From Paraburkholderia nodosa (GTDB lineage: Bacteria; Pseudomonadota; Gammaproteobacteria; Burkholderiales; Burkholderiaceae): a DNA stretch of 64,000 bases. Positions 42,112-49,727 of the stretch are shown piece after piece. Under the pieces are notes generated by a model that ran no database searches, was not told where the DNA came from, and saw nothing but the letters and a program-made list of their open reading frames with translations. The position numbers and the translations under genes were made by a program. The stretch is from contig NZ_MCNV01000001.1 of NCBI RefSeq assembly GCF_001718195.1, positions 620,001-684,000 of the forward strand, given 5' to 3'. Positions within the stretch are counted from its first letter, which is position 1. Each line of letters opens with the position of its first letter.

Positions 42112-43189
42112 ACCGGGGTGCTCCTTTGAGGGATCCGATGGCGAGCGAGCCGTCCGCGCTGGGCGCGGCGGCAGACTCGGTTTCTGTTTCTGATGTGTTG
42201 GCGGCGCTCACCTCGATGGTGGGCGCGGCGCCCGGGTCGACTTCGGCGAGCGCTTCGAGCAGCGTCTGCGACGGCACGAAGAAGAGCCCCCCTGTGACGG
42301 CGCGGCTGAAGTCGAGCAGCCGGTCGTAGTTGCCGGGCGGCAGGCCGACGAACATGTTTTCGAGCATCTGTTCGATCGGCTCGGGCGAGCGCGCGTAGCC
42401 GATGAAGTAGGTGCCGAATTCGGCCGAACCGGGCCGGCCGAACGGCATGTTGTCGCGCAAGATCTTGATCTCGTTGCCCGCGTCGTCTTCGAGCGTGGTG
42501 AGCGAGCTGTGCGACCAGCTCGGCTTCACGGCTTCGTCCAGTTCGATGTCCTGGAGCTTGGTGCGGCCGATGATGTGCTCCTGCGCCTCCACGGAAAGCG
42601 CGTTCCAGCCTTTCATGTCGTGCATGTACTTCTGCACGAGCACGTAGCTGCCGCCGCAGAATTCGGGATCTTCGTTTTCGCCGATCACCGTGAAATGGAC
42701 GGCTTCGTTGCCGGTCGGATTCTCGGTGCCGTCGACGAAGCCGATCATTGCGCGCATGTCGAAGTTGCGAAAGCCGTGCACTTCGTCCACGGTCGTGACC
42801 GCGCCTTCCAGGCGCGTCATGAGCTGGGTGGCCAGCTCGAAGCACAGGTCGGTTTCGTCGGCGCGAATATGCAGCAGGATGTCGCCGGGCGTGGCGATGG
42901 CCTTGCGCTCGCCCGTGCCGAATTCGCGGAACGGGTGCAGCCCGGCCGGGCGCGGCTCGCCGAACAGCTTGTCCCATGCGTCGGACGAAAAGCCGACCAC
43001 GCACGACAGATTGCCGGCGGGCACGCGCTTGCCGACCGCGCGCACGAGGTTGGCGACGTCGGCGCACCAGGCGCGTACGGTGGCGCGGCTCGCGGCGTCG
43101 TCGTTGACGGTCGCGACGATGAAGAAGGCATTGCGCGTGACGGCGCTGGAGACGGACTGCGGTTCCTGCGTGAGAGAGGCCGGCGTCAT
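42104..43189 (-). CDS. Dye-decolorizing peroxidase, encapsulin cargo
   Basis: B-type DyP haem peroxidase of 361 residues. Catalytic Asp153 lies in GFVDGTENP, proximal His227 in SWSHSSL, and Arg245 and Asn247 in ILRDNMPFG. After an acidic, Ala/Thr-rich linker (about residues 318-346), the C-terminal targeting peptide DGSLAIGSLKG (347-357) matches the known encapsulin docking motif. A peroxide-dependent oxidation inside the shell is expected; its natural substrate is unknown. Co-transcribed with the encapsulin gene downstream. No good ribosome site was seen before the ATG. Confidence 0.95.
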   Translation of the reverse strand: MTPASLTQEPQSVSSAVTRNAFFIVATVNDDAASRATVRAWCADVANLVRAVGKRVPAGNLSCVVGFSSDAWDKLFGEPRPAGLHPFREFGTGERKAIATPGDILLHIRADETDLCFELATQLMTRLEGAVTTVDEVHGFRNFDMRAMIGFVDGTENPTGNEAVHFTVIGENEDPEFCGGSYVLVQKYMHDMKGWNALSVEAQEHIIGRTKLQDIELDEAVKPSWSHSSLTTLEDDAGNEIKILRDNMPFGRPGSAEFGTYFIGYARSPEPIEQMLENMFVGLPPGNYDRLLDFSRAVTGGLFFVPSQTLLEALAEVDPGAAPTIEVSAANTSETETESAAAPSADGSLAIGSLKGAPRYE

Positions 43190-43329
43190 GATGTGGGGTA
43201 TCGCTCGTGAGTCCAGAGTCGGTTCGGGTTTTGCTGCGCCCGCATAGTTTAGCCAAACTCGGGGAAAACGGCCGTTTGCAGGCGAGTGGGTGCCGTGCGA
43301 GGATATTCACGGTGATATCGACGTGCCCT

Positions 43330-43377
43330 GATGGGCAGGCCGGAGTAAGCGCTGAAGCACTAACTCCGGGTCGACAG
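43330..43377 (+). repeat. Hairpin repeat, copy B
   Basis: Contains GATGGGCAGG, CCGGAGTAAGCGC, GCACTAACTCCGG and GTCGACAG. Copy B is degenerate: one inner-stem pair is mismatched, and the AGGAG at the end is lost. It lies directly before copy C. Confidence 0.8.
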
Positions 43378-43380
43378 CTT

Positions 43381-43433
43381 TGCATGGGACCGGAGTAAGC
43401 GCTAAAGCGCTAACTCCGGATCGACAGGAGACA
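43381..43433 (+). repeat. Hairpin repeat, copy C (supplies ribosome site)
   Basis: Reads TGCATGGGA, then a near-perfect 30-bp palindrome from CCGGAGTAAGCGC (43390-43402) to GCGCTAACTCCGG (43407-43419), then ATCGACAGGAGAC. The AGGAG (43427-43431) is the ribosome site for the ATG at 43438. Same family as copy A at 33079. Confidence 0.88.
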
Positions 43434-43437
43434 CAGC

Positions 43438-43710
43438 ATGTGGGACCACACCGAGCATGAAGGCTTCGAGATCTGGGTGCTGCCGATTCCGGCGTTCGGG
43501 CCGCGCGCGCCCGAGCCGCTGTTCCACTACAGCGGCTACATCTGCCGCCACGGCGCGGACGCCCATGTCGAAGGGCGCAGCGTGCGCTTTCACGACATGA
43601 TGCGCAACTACACCGGTCCCGACGCCGCGCTCGACGCAGCCTACGCCGACGCCCGCAAGCGCATCGACCGCTTCCACGCGACGGGGAGCTGGGCCGAGAG
43701 CACGGCCTGA
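43438..43710 (+). CDS. Small protein of unknown function behind a repeat
   Basis: A 90-residue soluble protein, MWDHTEHEGFEIWVLPIPAF, with many aromatic and histidine residues and a C-terminal helix AALDAAYADARKRIDRFHAT. No family recognised. Its start is fixed by the AGGAG in repeat copy C. It is convergent with the DedA fusion gene. Confidence 0.65.
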   Translation: MWDHTEHEGFEIWVLPIPAFGPRAPEPLFHYSGYICRHGADAHVEGRSVRFHDMMRNYTGPDAALDAAYADARKRIDRFHATGSWAESTA

Positions 43711-43726
43711 GCCTTCAATTTCCCTT

Positions 43727-45805
43727 TCAGCGGCCGCCCTGCACGATCAGCTTCACAGGCCGCCCTTCGCAGCTCACCTCGCCCGGCAGCGCGAGCGTAC
43801 GCCAGCCCGCCGGCTGGCCGGGGGCGCTGAGTTCAGCGACGTCGTCGGGATAGGTCGTGACCACGTTGAACGGCCACGACCCGCGCCGCAGCCGCTCATG
43901 GACAAGCGAGCCGACCCAGATCGGCGTGGGCTCCCCGTCGCTCGCATGGCCATCGTCAGTGCCGTTTCCATTGCGCCGCGGCGCGAGCGCATAGCCCGAA
44001 GGCCAGAAACGCAGCACGTCGCGGCGGCTGCCCGGCTCGCCCGCGTCGTTCGGCTTCCCGTCGAGGCGCGCGCGGGCGAACACGAGCGGCGAGGGCAGGC
44101 CGTTGTTCAGCTTCGGCAGCAGCGGCAGCGACATCACATCCACGTTCGGTGCGACGAGCGATAGCACGCTCCTCACCGAGATTTGCGGACCTTCGGCCCA
44201 GCCGGCGTCACGCAGCGCCGTGCGCAGATCGTCGGCGCTCGCTGCCCACTGGATCGTCATCGGCTCGCGGCGCGCGCCTTTCATGTCGAAGCGATAGCAC
44301 GCAAACGTCCTCCACAGCGAATCGCTCCACTGCATTTGCGAGAGGACGACAGGCGGCGCCGCAGCGGTCGTGGGCGGCGCGGGCGTGCGCCTGGCCGGCA
44401 CCGTCTGCAGCAGGACGGCGCCGACCAGCACGAGCAGCACGATGGGCGGCACATAGGTGCGCTGCGGCGGCCGCTTGGGGTAGCGCCAGAGCGAGGTGAG
44501 CACCACGATCGCCACCCAGATGGCGGCGAAGGCCGCGCCGCCGATGGCATCCGAGAACAGGAAGCGGTCGAAATAGAGCCCCGCGAACGCCACCGCCACG
44601 ATGATCCCGTTGCCGAGCGCGGCGACGAGCGCGGCCTCCAGCATGCTCGCGCGGCGCACGAGCAGGAACATCACGAAGCCGTAGACGATCACCATCGACG
44701 ACACGCGGTCGCTCGGGAACACATAGGCCTCGACGGCCTGGCCGCCGCCCGGCGACGTATGGTGGATCACGAAGCGCAGGATGAGGATGAGCAACTGCGA
44801 AACGGCCGCGGCAATCATCCAGTAAGCGATGGTGCGCCAACGTCGCTCCAGCACCATCCAGATGCCCACCGTCGCGATGAGCGCCGCGAGCGTCCAGGTG
44901 CTGCCGAGCGTTTCGACGCGCGCGAGGGCCGCGTCGGCCCACGTGGTGCGGATCGACTGCAGGAACTGGCGCACGGACTGATCGATCTGCACGAGCGGCG
45001 CGCCGCGCAGCAAGTTGCCGAGCACATAGGAAAACACGGCCGCGCACACCGGCACGAGGCCCGTGATCACGATGACGGGGCCGAGCGCGGGCTGCGCCGG
45101 GTCGAGCAGGCGGGCGATGCGCTTCGAGGCGCGCCCGGGATGCTGCGCTGCCCACTGCGCCGCGCTGCGGCGCGACGCGCCGGCCCAGTTGTCGATGTGC
45201 AGTAGCAGCATGCGCACGAAGCGCCAGATGAGCCAGACCGCGAGCGCGACGATGCCGATGACGACCACCAGCCGGAACGACACCGCGCCCGCGAGCTGGA
45301 GCGAGGCGCCGAACACGACGCCCGGCACGATATGCGCGGGCGCCCAGACGAGCGCGGAAATCACGTTCATCATGAAGAAGCGCATGGGCTTCATGCCGGC
45401 CATGCCCGCGACGATCGGCACCACGGCGCGCAGCGGCGCGATGAAGCGCGCGAGGATCACGCTGCGCGTGCCGTGGCTCACGAAGTAGGCGTGTGCGCGC
45501 TCGAGAATGGCGGGGTGGCGGCTGAACGGCCACATCTGGGCCAGCGAGCCGCGGTAGCGATGGCCGATCCAGAAGCTGACGCCGTCGCCGGCCACGGCGC
45601 CCACAATCGCGCAGACGAAGAGCCAGCCGAGGTTGATCGTGCCGGTGGCGGCGAACGCGCCGGCAATGAACATCGCCGTGCTGCCGGGAATGAACGTGCC
45701 GATGAACGCGAGCGATTCGAGGAAAGCGGCGACCACGACAAAGGCGAGCGTCCACGTCGCGTGCGCGGCGAGCAGGTGCAGCAGATGATCGTAGGCGTGC
45801 TCCAT
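43727..45805 (-). CDS. DedA-PAP2-LssY fusion with degenerate PAP2 site
   Basis: A large membrane protein of 692 residues. Residues 1-210 form a DedA domain (FIPGSTAMFIAGAF, then ILARFIAPLRAVVPIVAGMA with the DedA arginines). Residues about 245-450 form a PAP2-like membrane domain. Residues about 500-692 form a LssY-type C-terminal domain. In the PAP2 part the canonical PSGH is PSDR (364-367) and the SRxYxxxHxxxD region is GLYFDRFLFSD (409-419), so the catalytic His/Arg residues are gone. No lipid phosphatase activity is expected from this part. The role may be lipid scrambling or binding, as for DedA. The start has no clear ribosome site. Confidence 0.85.
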   Translation of the reverse strand: MEHAYDHLLHLLAAHATWTLAFVVVAAFLESLAFIGTFIPGSTAMFIAGAFAATGTINLGWLFVCAIVGAVAGDGVSFWIGHRYRGSLAQMWPFSRHPAILERAHAYFVSHGTRSVILARFIAPLRAVVPIVAGMAGMKPMRFFMMNVISALVWAPAHIVPGVVFGASLQLAGAVSFRLVVVIGIVALAVWLIWRFVRMLLLHIDNWAGASRRSAAQWAAQHPGRASKRIARLLDPAQPALGPVIVITGLVPVCAAVFSYVLGNLLRGAPLVQIDQSVRQFLQSIRTTWADAALARVETLGSTWTLAALIATVGIWMVLERRWRTIAYWMIAAAVSQLLILILRFVIHHTSPGGGQAVEAYVFPSDRVSSMVIVYGFVMFLLVRRASMLEAALVAALGNGIIVAVAFAGLYFDRFLFSDAIGGAAFAAIWVAIVVLTSLWRYPKRPPQRTYVPPIVLLVLVGAVLLQTVPARRTPAPPTTAAAPPVVLSQMQWSDSLWRTFACYRFDMKGARREPMTIQWAASADDLRTALRDAGWAEGPQISVRSVLSLVAPNVDVMSLPLLPKLNNGLPSPLVFARARLDGKPNDAGEPGSRRDVLRFWPSGYALAPRRNGNGTDDGHASDGEPTPIWVGSLVHERLRRGSWPFNVVTTYPDDVAELSAPGQPAGWRTLALPGEVSCEGRPVKLIVQGGR

Positions 45806-46076
45806 GAGCGGGGCGGGTTCGTTTGCTGGGGCTCGCGGGACGGGCGCGAGATCGGGCGGGTGGCGGTCCGCACCGGCCGTGCGCAACTAGCCGCAAGCGG
45901 CGTGCGGAACCATCAGGCGCAATATAACCGGGCGCGCGCAACTACGTGCGACACGAGGCCGGGCGGGGCGAAGCGAGGGGGCGAAGGCGGCGGCCGCGTC
46001 GCGCGGCGGCGACGCGGAAGGGGGCGCGGCGTATAGCAGGCTGCGCCAGCGAGTCCGGGTACGGCCGTGACGAGGT

Positions 46077-47291
46077 TCAGATAACGCCCTTCTCCTTCAA
46101 CGCGGCCAGTTGTTCCGCCGAATAACCGAGCATCGAGTGCAAGACCTCCTGCGTGCCTTCGCCCAGTTGCGGAGGCGCATGCCGCACGGGCAGGCGCTCG
46201 CCGTCGAAGCGCCACGGCGGCGCGAGTACCGGCGTCGTGCCGCTTTCGGTATGCGGATGCGGCTGGTGCGTGACGAGCCCGCCAAGCGTTGCGCGTGGCG
46301 ACAGCAGCGCCTCGCGCAAGCCCGCCACTTCGCCGCACGGGATGCCCGCGCCCGCGAGCCGTTCGAGCAGGAGCTTGCGCGGACGGCTGCCCAGTTCGCG
46401 CGTGAGTTCGGGTACGAGCGTCTCGCGGTTCTGTCCGCGCAGGATGTTGGTCTTGTAGCGCGCGTCGTCGGCGAGGTCTGCGCGCTCGATCACCTCGCGG
46501 CAAAAGCGCTCGAACTGCGCGTTATTGCCCACGGTGATGACGAGCGGACCATCGGCTGCATCGAACACGCCATACGGCACGATCGATGGGTGCGCATTGC
46601 CGTAACGCGGCGGGTCCTCGCCGATCAGCAGCGCTTCGAGGCCGTAGTAAGCGGTAATCATGAGGCCGCAGTCGAACAGCGCCATCTCGATGTGGCGCCC
46701 GCGACCCGTGCGCTCGCGCTCGTAGAGCGCGGCGAGCATCGCCTGTGCGGAATACATGCCCGTGAAAAGATCCACGGCCGCTACACCGAATTTGAGCGGC
46801 GGCTGGTGGGCTTCGCCGTTCATCGCCATGAGGCCCGTTTCGCCCTGCACGACGAGGTCGTAGCCGGGGCGTGTCGCTTCGGGTCCCGTGCGGTCGTAAC
46901 CCGAAATCGAGCAATAGATGAGACGCGGATTCTCGGCGCTCAACTGCTCATAGCCGAGCCCGAGCTTTTCCGCGCCGCCGAACTTGAAGTTCTGCACGAC
47001 GATGTCGCTGGTTTTCGCCAGCTCGCGCACGATCTGCTGGCCTTCGGGCGTTTGCAGATCGAGCGTGATCGAACGCTTGTTGCGATTCACGCTGTTGAAG
47101 TACGCAGTCTCCGTCTTGCCGACGCGCACGCCCCAGTCGCGCGTGTCGTCGCCGCGGTCGGGATGCTCGATCTTGACGACTTCCGCGCCGAGATCGCCGA
47201 GCACCATTGCGCTCCACGGCCCGGCCAGCACGCGCGAAAGATCGAGCACGCGCACGCCCGCCAGGGGCAAGCTGCTTTTGTCCGTCTGCAT
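46077..47291 (-). CDS. CaiB/BaiF family CoA-transferase
   Basis: A class III CoA-transferase of 404 residues. It starts at 47291, preceded by AGGAG with 9-base spacing. Family landmarks are VLDLSRVLAGPWSAMVLGDL, GAEVVKIEHPDRGDDTRDWG and the RPGYDLVVQGETGLMAMNGE region, which carries the catalytic Asp. It probably activates a carboxylic acid with CoA from an acyl-CoA donor. Last gene of an operon with two acyl-CoA dehydrogenases and a bifunctional beta-oxidation enzyme, so its substrate feeds that pathway. Confidence 0.88.
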   Translation of the reverse strand: MQTDKSSLPLAGVRVLDLSRVLAGPWSAMVLGDLGAEVVKIEHPDRGDDTRDWGVRVGKTETAYFNSVNRNKRSITLDLQTPEGQQIVRELAKTSDIVVQNFKFGGAEKLGLGYEQLSAENPRLIYCSISGYDRTGPEATRPGYDLVVQGETGLMAMNGEAHQPPLKFGVAAVDLFTGMYSAQAMLAALYERERTGRGRHIEMALFDCGLMITAYYGLEALLIGEDPPRYGNAHPSIVPYGVFDAADGPLVITVGNNAQFERFCREVIERADLADDARYKTNILRGQNRETLVPELTRELGSRPRKLLLERLAGAGIPCGEVAGLREALLSPRATLGGLVTHQPHPHTESGTTPVLAPPWRFDGERLPVRHAPPQLGEGTQEVLHSMLGYSAEQLAALKEKGVI

Positions 47292-47348
47292 CAACAGGTA
47301 CTCCTGGTTCGTTGTCGGGGCGACTGTATGCAGTCGCCCCCTCATGGC

Positions 47349-48485
47349 TCACGCCGCCTCACGCCCCAATGCGATGTAGCGCGCGAGATGATGATCCTCG
47401 TCGCCAAGCTGATGATCGATCATCACGAGCCGCTTTGCATAGTGCGCGAGCGGCAATTCCCACGTCATGCCGATGCCGCCGTGCAGCTGGATCGCTTCTT
47501 CGGCCACGCGCGCGCCAATACGCCCGATCGTGTACTTGGCGGCCGAAAGCGCACGTTCGCGCTGCGCGCGCGGCGCGTCGATCGCCGCTGCCGCGTTGAT
47601 GACCGCCGAACGCGCCTGCTCGATTTCGAGCAGCACGTCCGCCATGCGATGCTGCAGCGCCTGGAAGCTGCCGATGGGCAAACCGAACTGCTTGCGCGTG
47701 CGCAGGTAGTCGAGCGTGAAGTCACGCGCGATCTCCATTGCGCCCACGGCTTCCGATGCGAGCGCGACGATGCCGTAACCGCGCGCATGCTCGAGCGTCG
47801 CGAAGCCGCTGTCTTGCGCGCCGACGAGCGCATCGGCATGCACCTTCACGTTGTCGAGCGCCACTTCCGCTGCGCGGCCGCCGTCGATCTTGCGGTAGCC
47901 ACGCAGGCTCACACCCGCTGCGTCGCGCGGCACGAGGAAGAGGGAGATGCCTGCTTCGGCGAATGCATCGCCGGAAGTACGCGCCGAAACGAGCAGCACG
48001 TCGGCATGTTCGGCGACCTGCACGACGCCCTTCGCGCCCTGCAGCACCCAGCCATCGCCGTTTTTCTCCGCGCGCGTCGCCACGCGTGCGTCCTCGTAAT
48101 GCGAACCCGGCTCGTCGTGCGCGAGCGCGGCGATTTGCGAGCCATCGATGAACGATGCGATGCGCGCGCGCTGCGCCTCGCTGCCCGCGTGGGCGAGCGC
48201 GCGGCCGACGATCAGCGTGTCGAGGAACGGCTCGACCACGAGTCCGCGCCCGAGCGCTTCGAACACCACCGCGACATCGAAGCCCGCGCCGCCAAAGCCG
48301 CCATCGGCCTCGTCGAACAGCGCGCCGATCACGCCGAGTTCGGCGAAGCGCTGCCACATGTCTGCGCTAAAGCCTTCTTCGGAGCGCGCGATTGTATCGC
48401 GGGTATTGAAATCGTATTGCTCCGTGATGAAACGATTGAGCGTATCCGCGAGCATGCGGCGGTCTTCTGTGTGCTGGAAGTCCAT
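47349..48485 (-). CDS. Acyl-CoA dehydrogenase, PimD-like small subunit
   Basis: A 378-residue acyl-CoA dehydrogenase-fold protein. It begins MDFQHTEDRRMLADTLNRFI. The usual C-terminal YEGTSE motif is missing; the region reads KRLVMIDHQLGDEDHHLARY. Such members act as the non-catalytic partner in heteromeric enzymes like pimeloyl-CoA dehydrogenase PimC/PimD. The large partner is the next gene upstream, 19 bases away. Confidence 0.85.
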   Translation of the reverse strand: MDFQHTEDRRMLADTLNRFITEQYDFNTRDTIARSEEGFSADMWQRFAELGVIGALFDEADGGFGGAGFDVAVVFEALGRGLVVEPFLDTLIVGRALAHAGSEAQRARIASFIDGSQIAALAHDEPGSHYEDARVATRAEKNGDGWVLQGAKGVVQVAEHADVLLVSARTSGDAFAEAGISLFLVPRDAAGVSLRGYRKIDGGRAAEVALDNVKVHADALVGAQDSGFATLEHARGYGIVALASEAVGAMEIARDFTLDYLRTRKQFGLPIGSFQALQHRMADVLLEIEQARSAVINAAAAIDAPRAQRERALSAAKYTIGRIGARVAEEAIQLHGGIGMTWELPLAHYAKRLVMIDHQLGDEDHHLARYIALGREAA

Positions 48486-48504
48486 GGCGTGCCTCTCAAA
48501 GATC

Positions 48505-49701
48505 TCAAAGACCGAGAATCATCTTGGAGATGATGTTCTTCTGAATTTCGTTGGAGCCGCCAAAGATCGACAGCTTGCGGTTGTTGAAGTACTGCGCGGC
48601 GGCGCTGGCGGCCTCAATGGGCCCGATTGCCTCGCCCGCATACCCTTCTTCGAGCGCTTCTTCGACGAACGGCGCCGCATACGGCCCCATCGCGCGGCGC
48701 AGCAGCGAGGAAATCTCCTGGCGGATCTCGGTGCCGCGAATCTTGAGCATCGAGCTTTCCGCACCGGGCACGCCGCCGCCCGCCACGGCAGCGATCACGC
48801 GCAGGTTGGTCGTCTTCATGTTCTCCAGATCGATCTCGACCTTTGCGATGCGCGCCGCAAACTGCGGATCTTCTGCAAGCGGCTTGCCGTTGCGCGTGAT
48901 CTTCTGCGCGGCGCGCTTCAGGCGAGCGAGCGCCGCCACCGAAAAGCCCACGCCGGCGATATTCGTGCGCTCGTAAGTGAGCAGATATTTCGCGTAGGTC
49001 CAGCCGCGGTTTTCTTCTCCAACGAGGTTCGCCACCGGCACGCGCACGTCGGTGAAGAACACTTCGTTAACCTCATGTTCGCCGTCGAGCGTGACGATGG
49101 GGCGAACCTCGATGCCCGGCGTGTTCATGTCGATCAGCACGAAGCTGATGCCTTCCTGCTTGCGCACGTCGGCGGCGGTGCGCACGAGGCAGAAAATCAT
49201 GTTCGCGTAGTGGCCGAGCGTGGTCCACGTCTTCTGGCCGTTCACCACGTAATGGTCGCCGTCGCGAACGGCGGTCGTGCGCAGCGAGGCGAGGTCCGAG
49301 CCCGCGCCCGGTTCGGAATAGCCCTGGCACCACCAGTCCGACCCGTCGAGAATGCGCGGCAGCCAGTAGCGTTGTTGCGCTTCGCTGCCGTACTTGATGA
49401 GCACGGGCCCGAGCATATTCACGCCGAACGGCACGATGCGCGGCGCGCCCGCAATCGCGCATTCGTTCTCGAAGATGAACTTCTGCACGGCGCTCCAGCC
49501 GGGGCCGCCGTATTCCCGCGGCCAGTGATTCGCGAGCCAGCCTTTTTCGTTTAGGATGGCGTGCCATTGCGCCATGTCGTCGCGCGTGAGGTGCCGCCCA
49601 TTGCTCACCTTGCTGGCGAGGCGCTGTGGCAGGCGCTCGCTCAGGAATGCGAGCACTTCGCTGCGAAACGCCTCTTCTTCGGCGGTGAATTTCAGGTCCA
49701 T
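48505..49701 (-). CDS. Acyl-CoA dehydrogenase, PimC-like large subunit
   Basis: A 398-residue acyl-CoA dehydrogenase. QGYSEPGAGSDLASLRTTAV and GQKTWTTLGHYANMIF contact flavin and substrate, and the C-terminus shows LSIFGGSNEIQKNIISKMIL with the conserved GGSNEIQ. Together with the downstream small subunit it forms a PimC/PimD-type pair, which in relatives handles dicarboxylyl- or terpenoid-CoA. Substrate is not determined. Confidence 0.87.
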   Translation of the reverse strand: MDLKFTAEEEAFRSEVLAFLSERLPQRLASKVSNGRHLTRDDMAQWHAILNEKGWLANHWPREYGGPGWSAVQKFIFENECAIAGAPRIVPFGVNMLGPVLIKYGSEAQQRYWLPRILDGSDWWCQGYSEPGAGSDLASLRTTAVRDGDHYVVNGQKTWTTLGHYANMIFCLVRTAADVRKQEGISFVLIDMNTPGIEVRPIVTLDGEHEVNEVFFTDVRVPVANLVGEENRGWTYAKYLLTYERTNIAGVGFSVAALARLKRAAQKITRNGKPLAEDPQFAARIAKVEIDLENMKTTNLRVIAAVAGGGVPGAESSMLKIRGTEIRQEISSLLRRAMGPYAAPFVEEALEEGYAGEAIGPIEAASAAAQYFNNRKLSIFGGSNEIQKNIISKMILGL

Positions 49702-49727
49702 GTGTGAAAAGCTCCTTCAGGGCACAT

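Noticed and set aside
46110..48533. Long open frame (over 800 codons) on the plus strand
   Set aside because: It runs antisense to the CoA-transferase and the acyl-CoA dehydrogenase, which have clear motifs. Long antisense frames are common in high-GC DNA, and the translated text has no recognisable domain and is rich in Arg/His.
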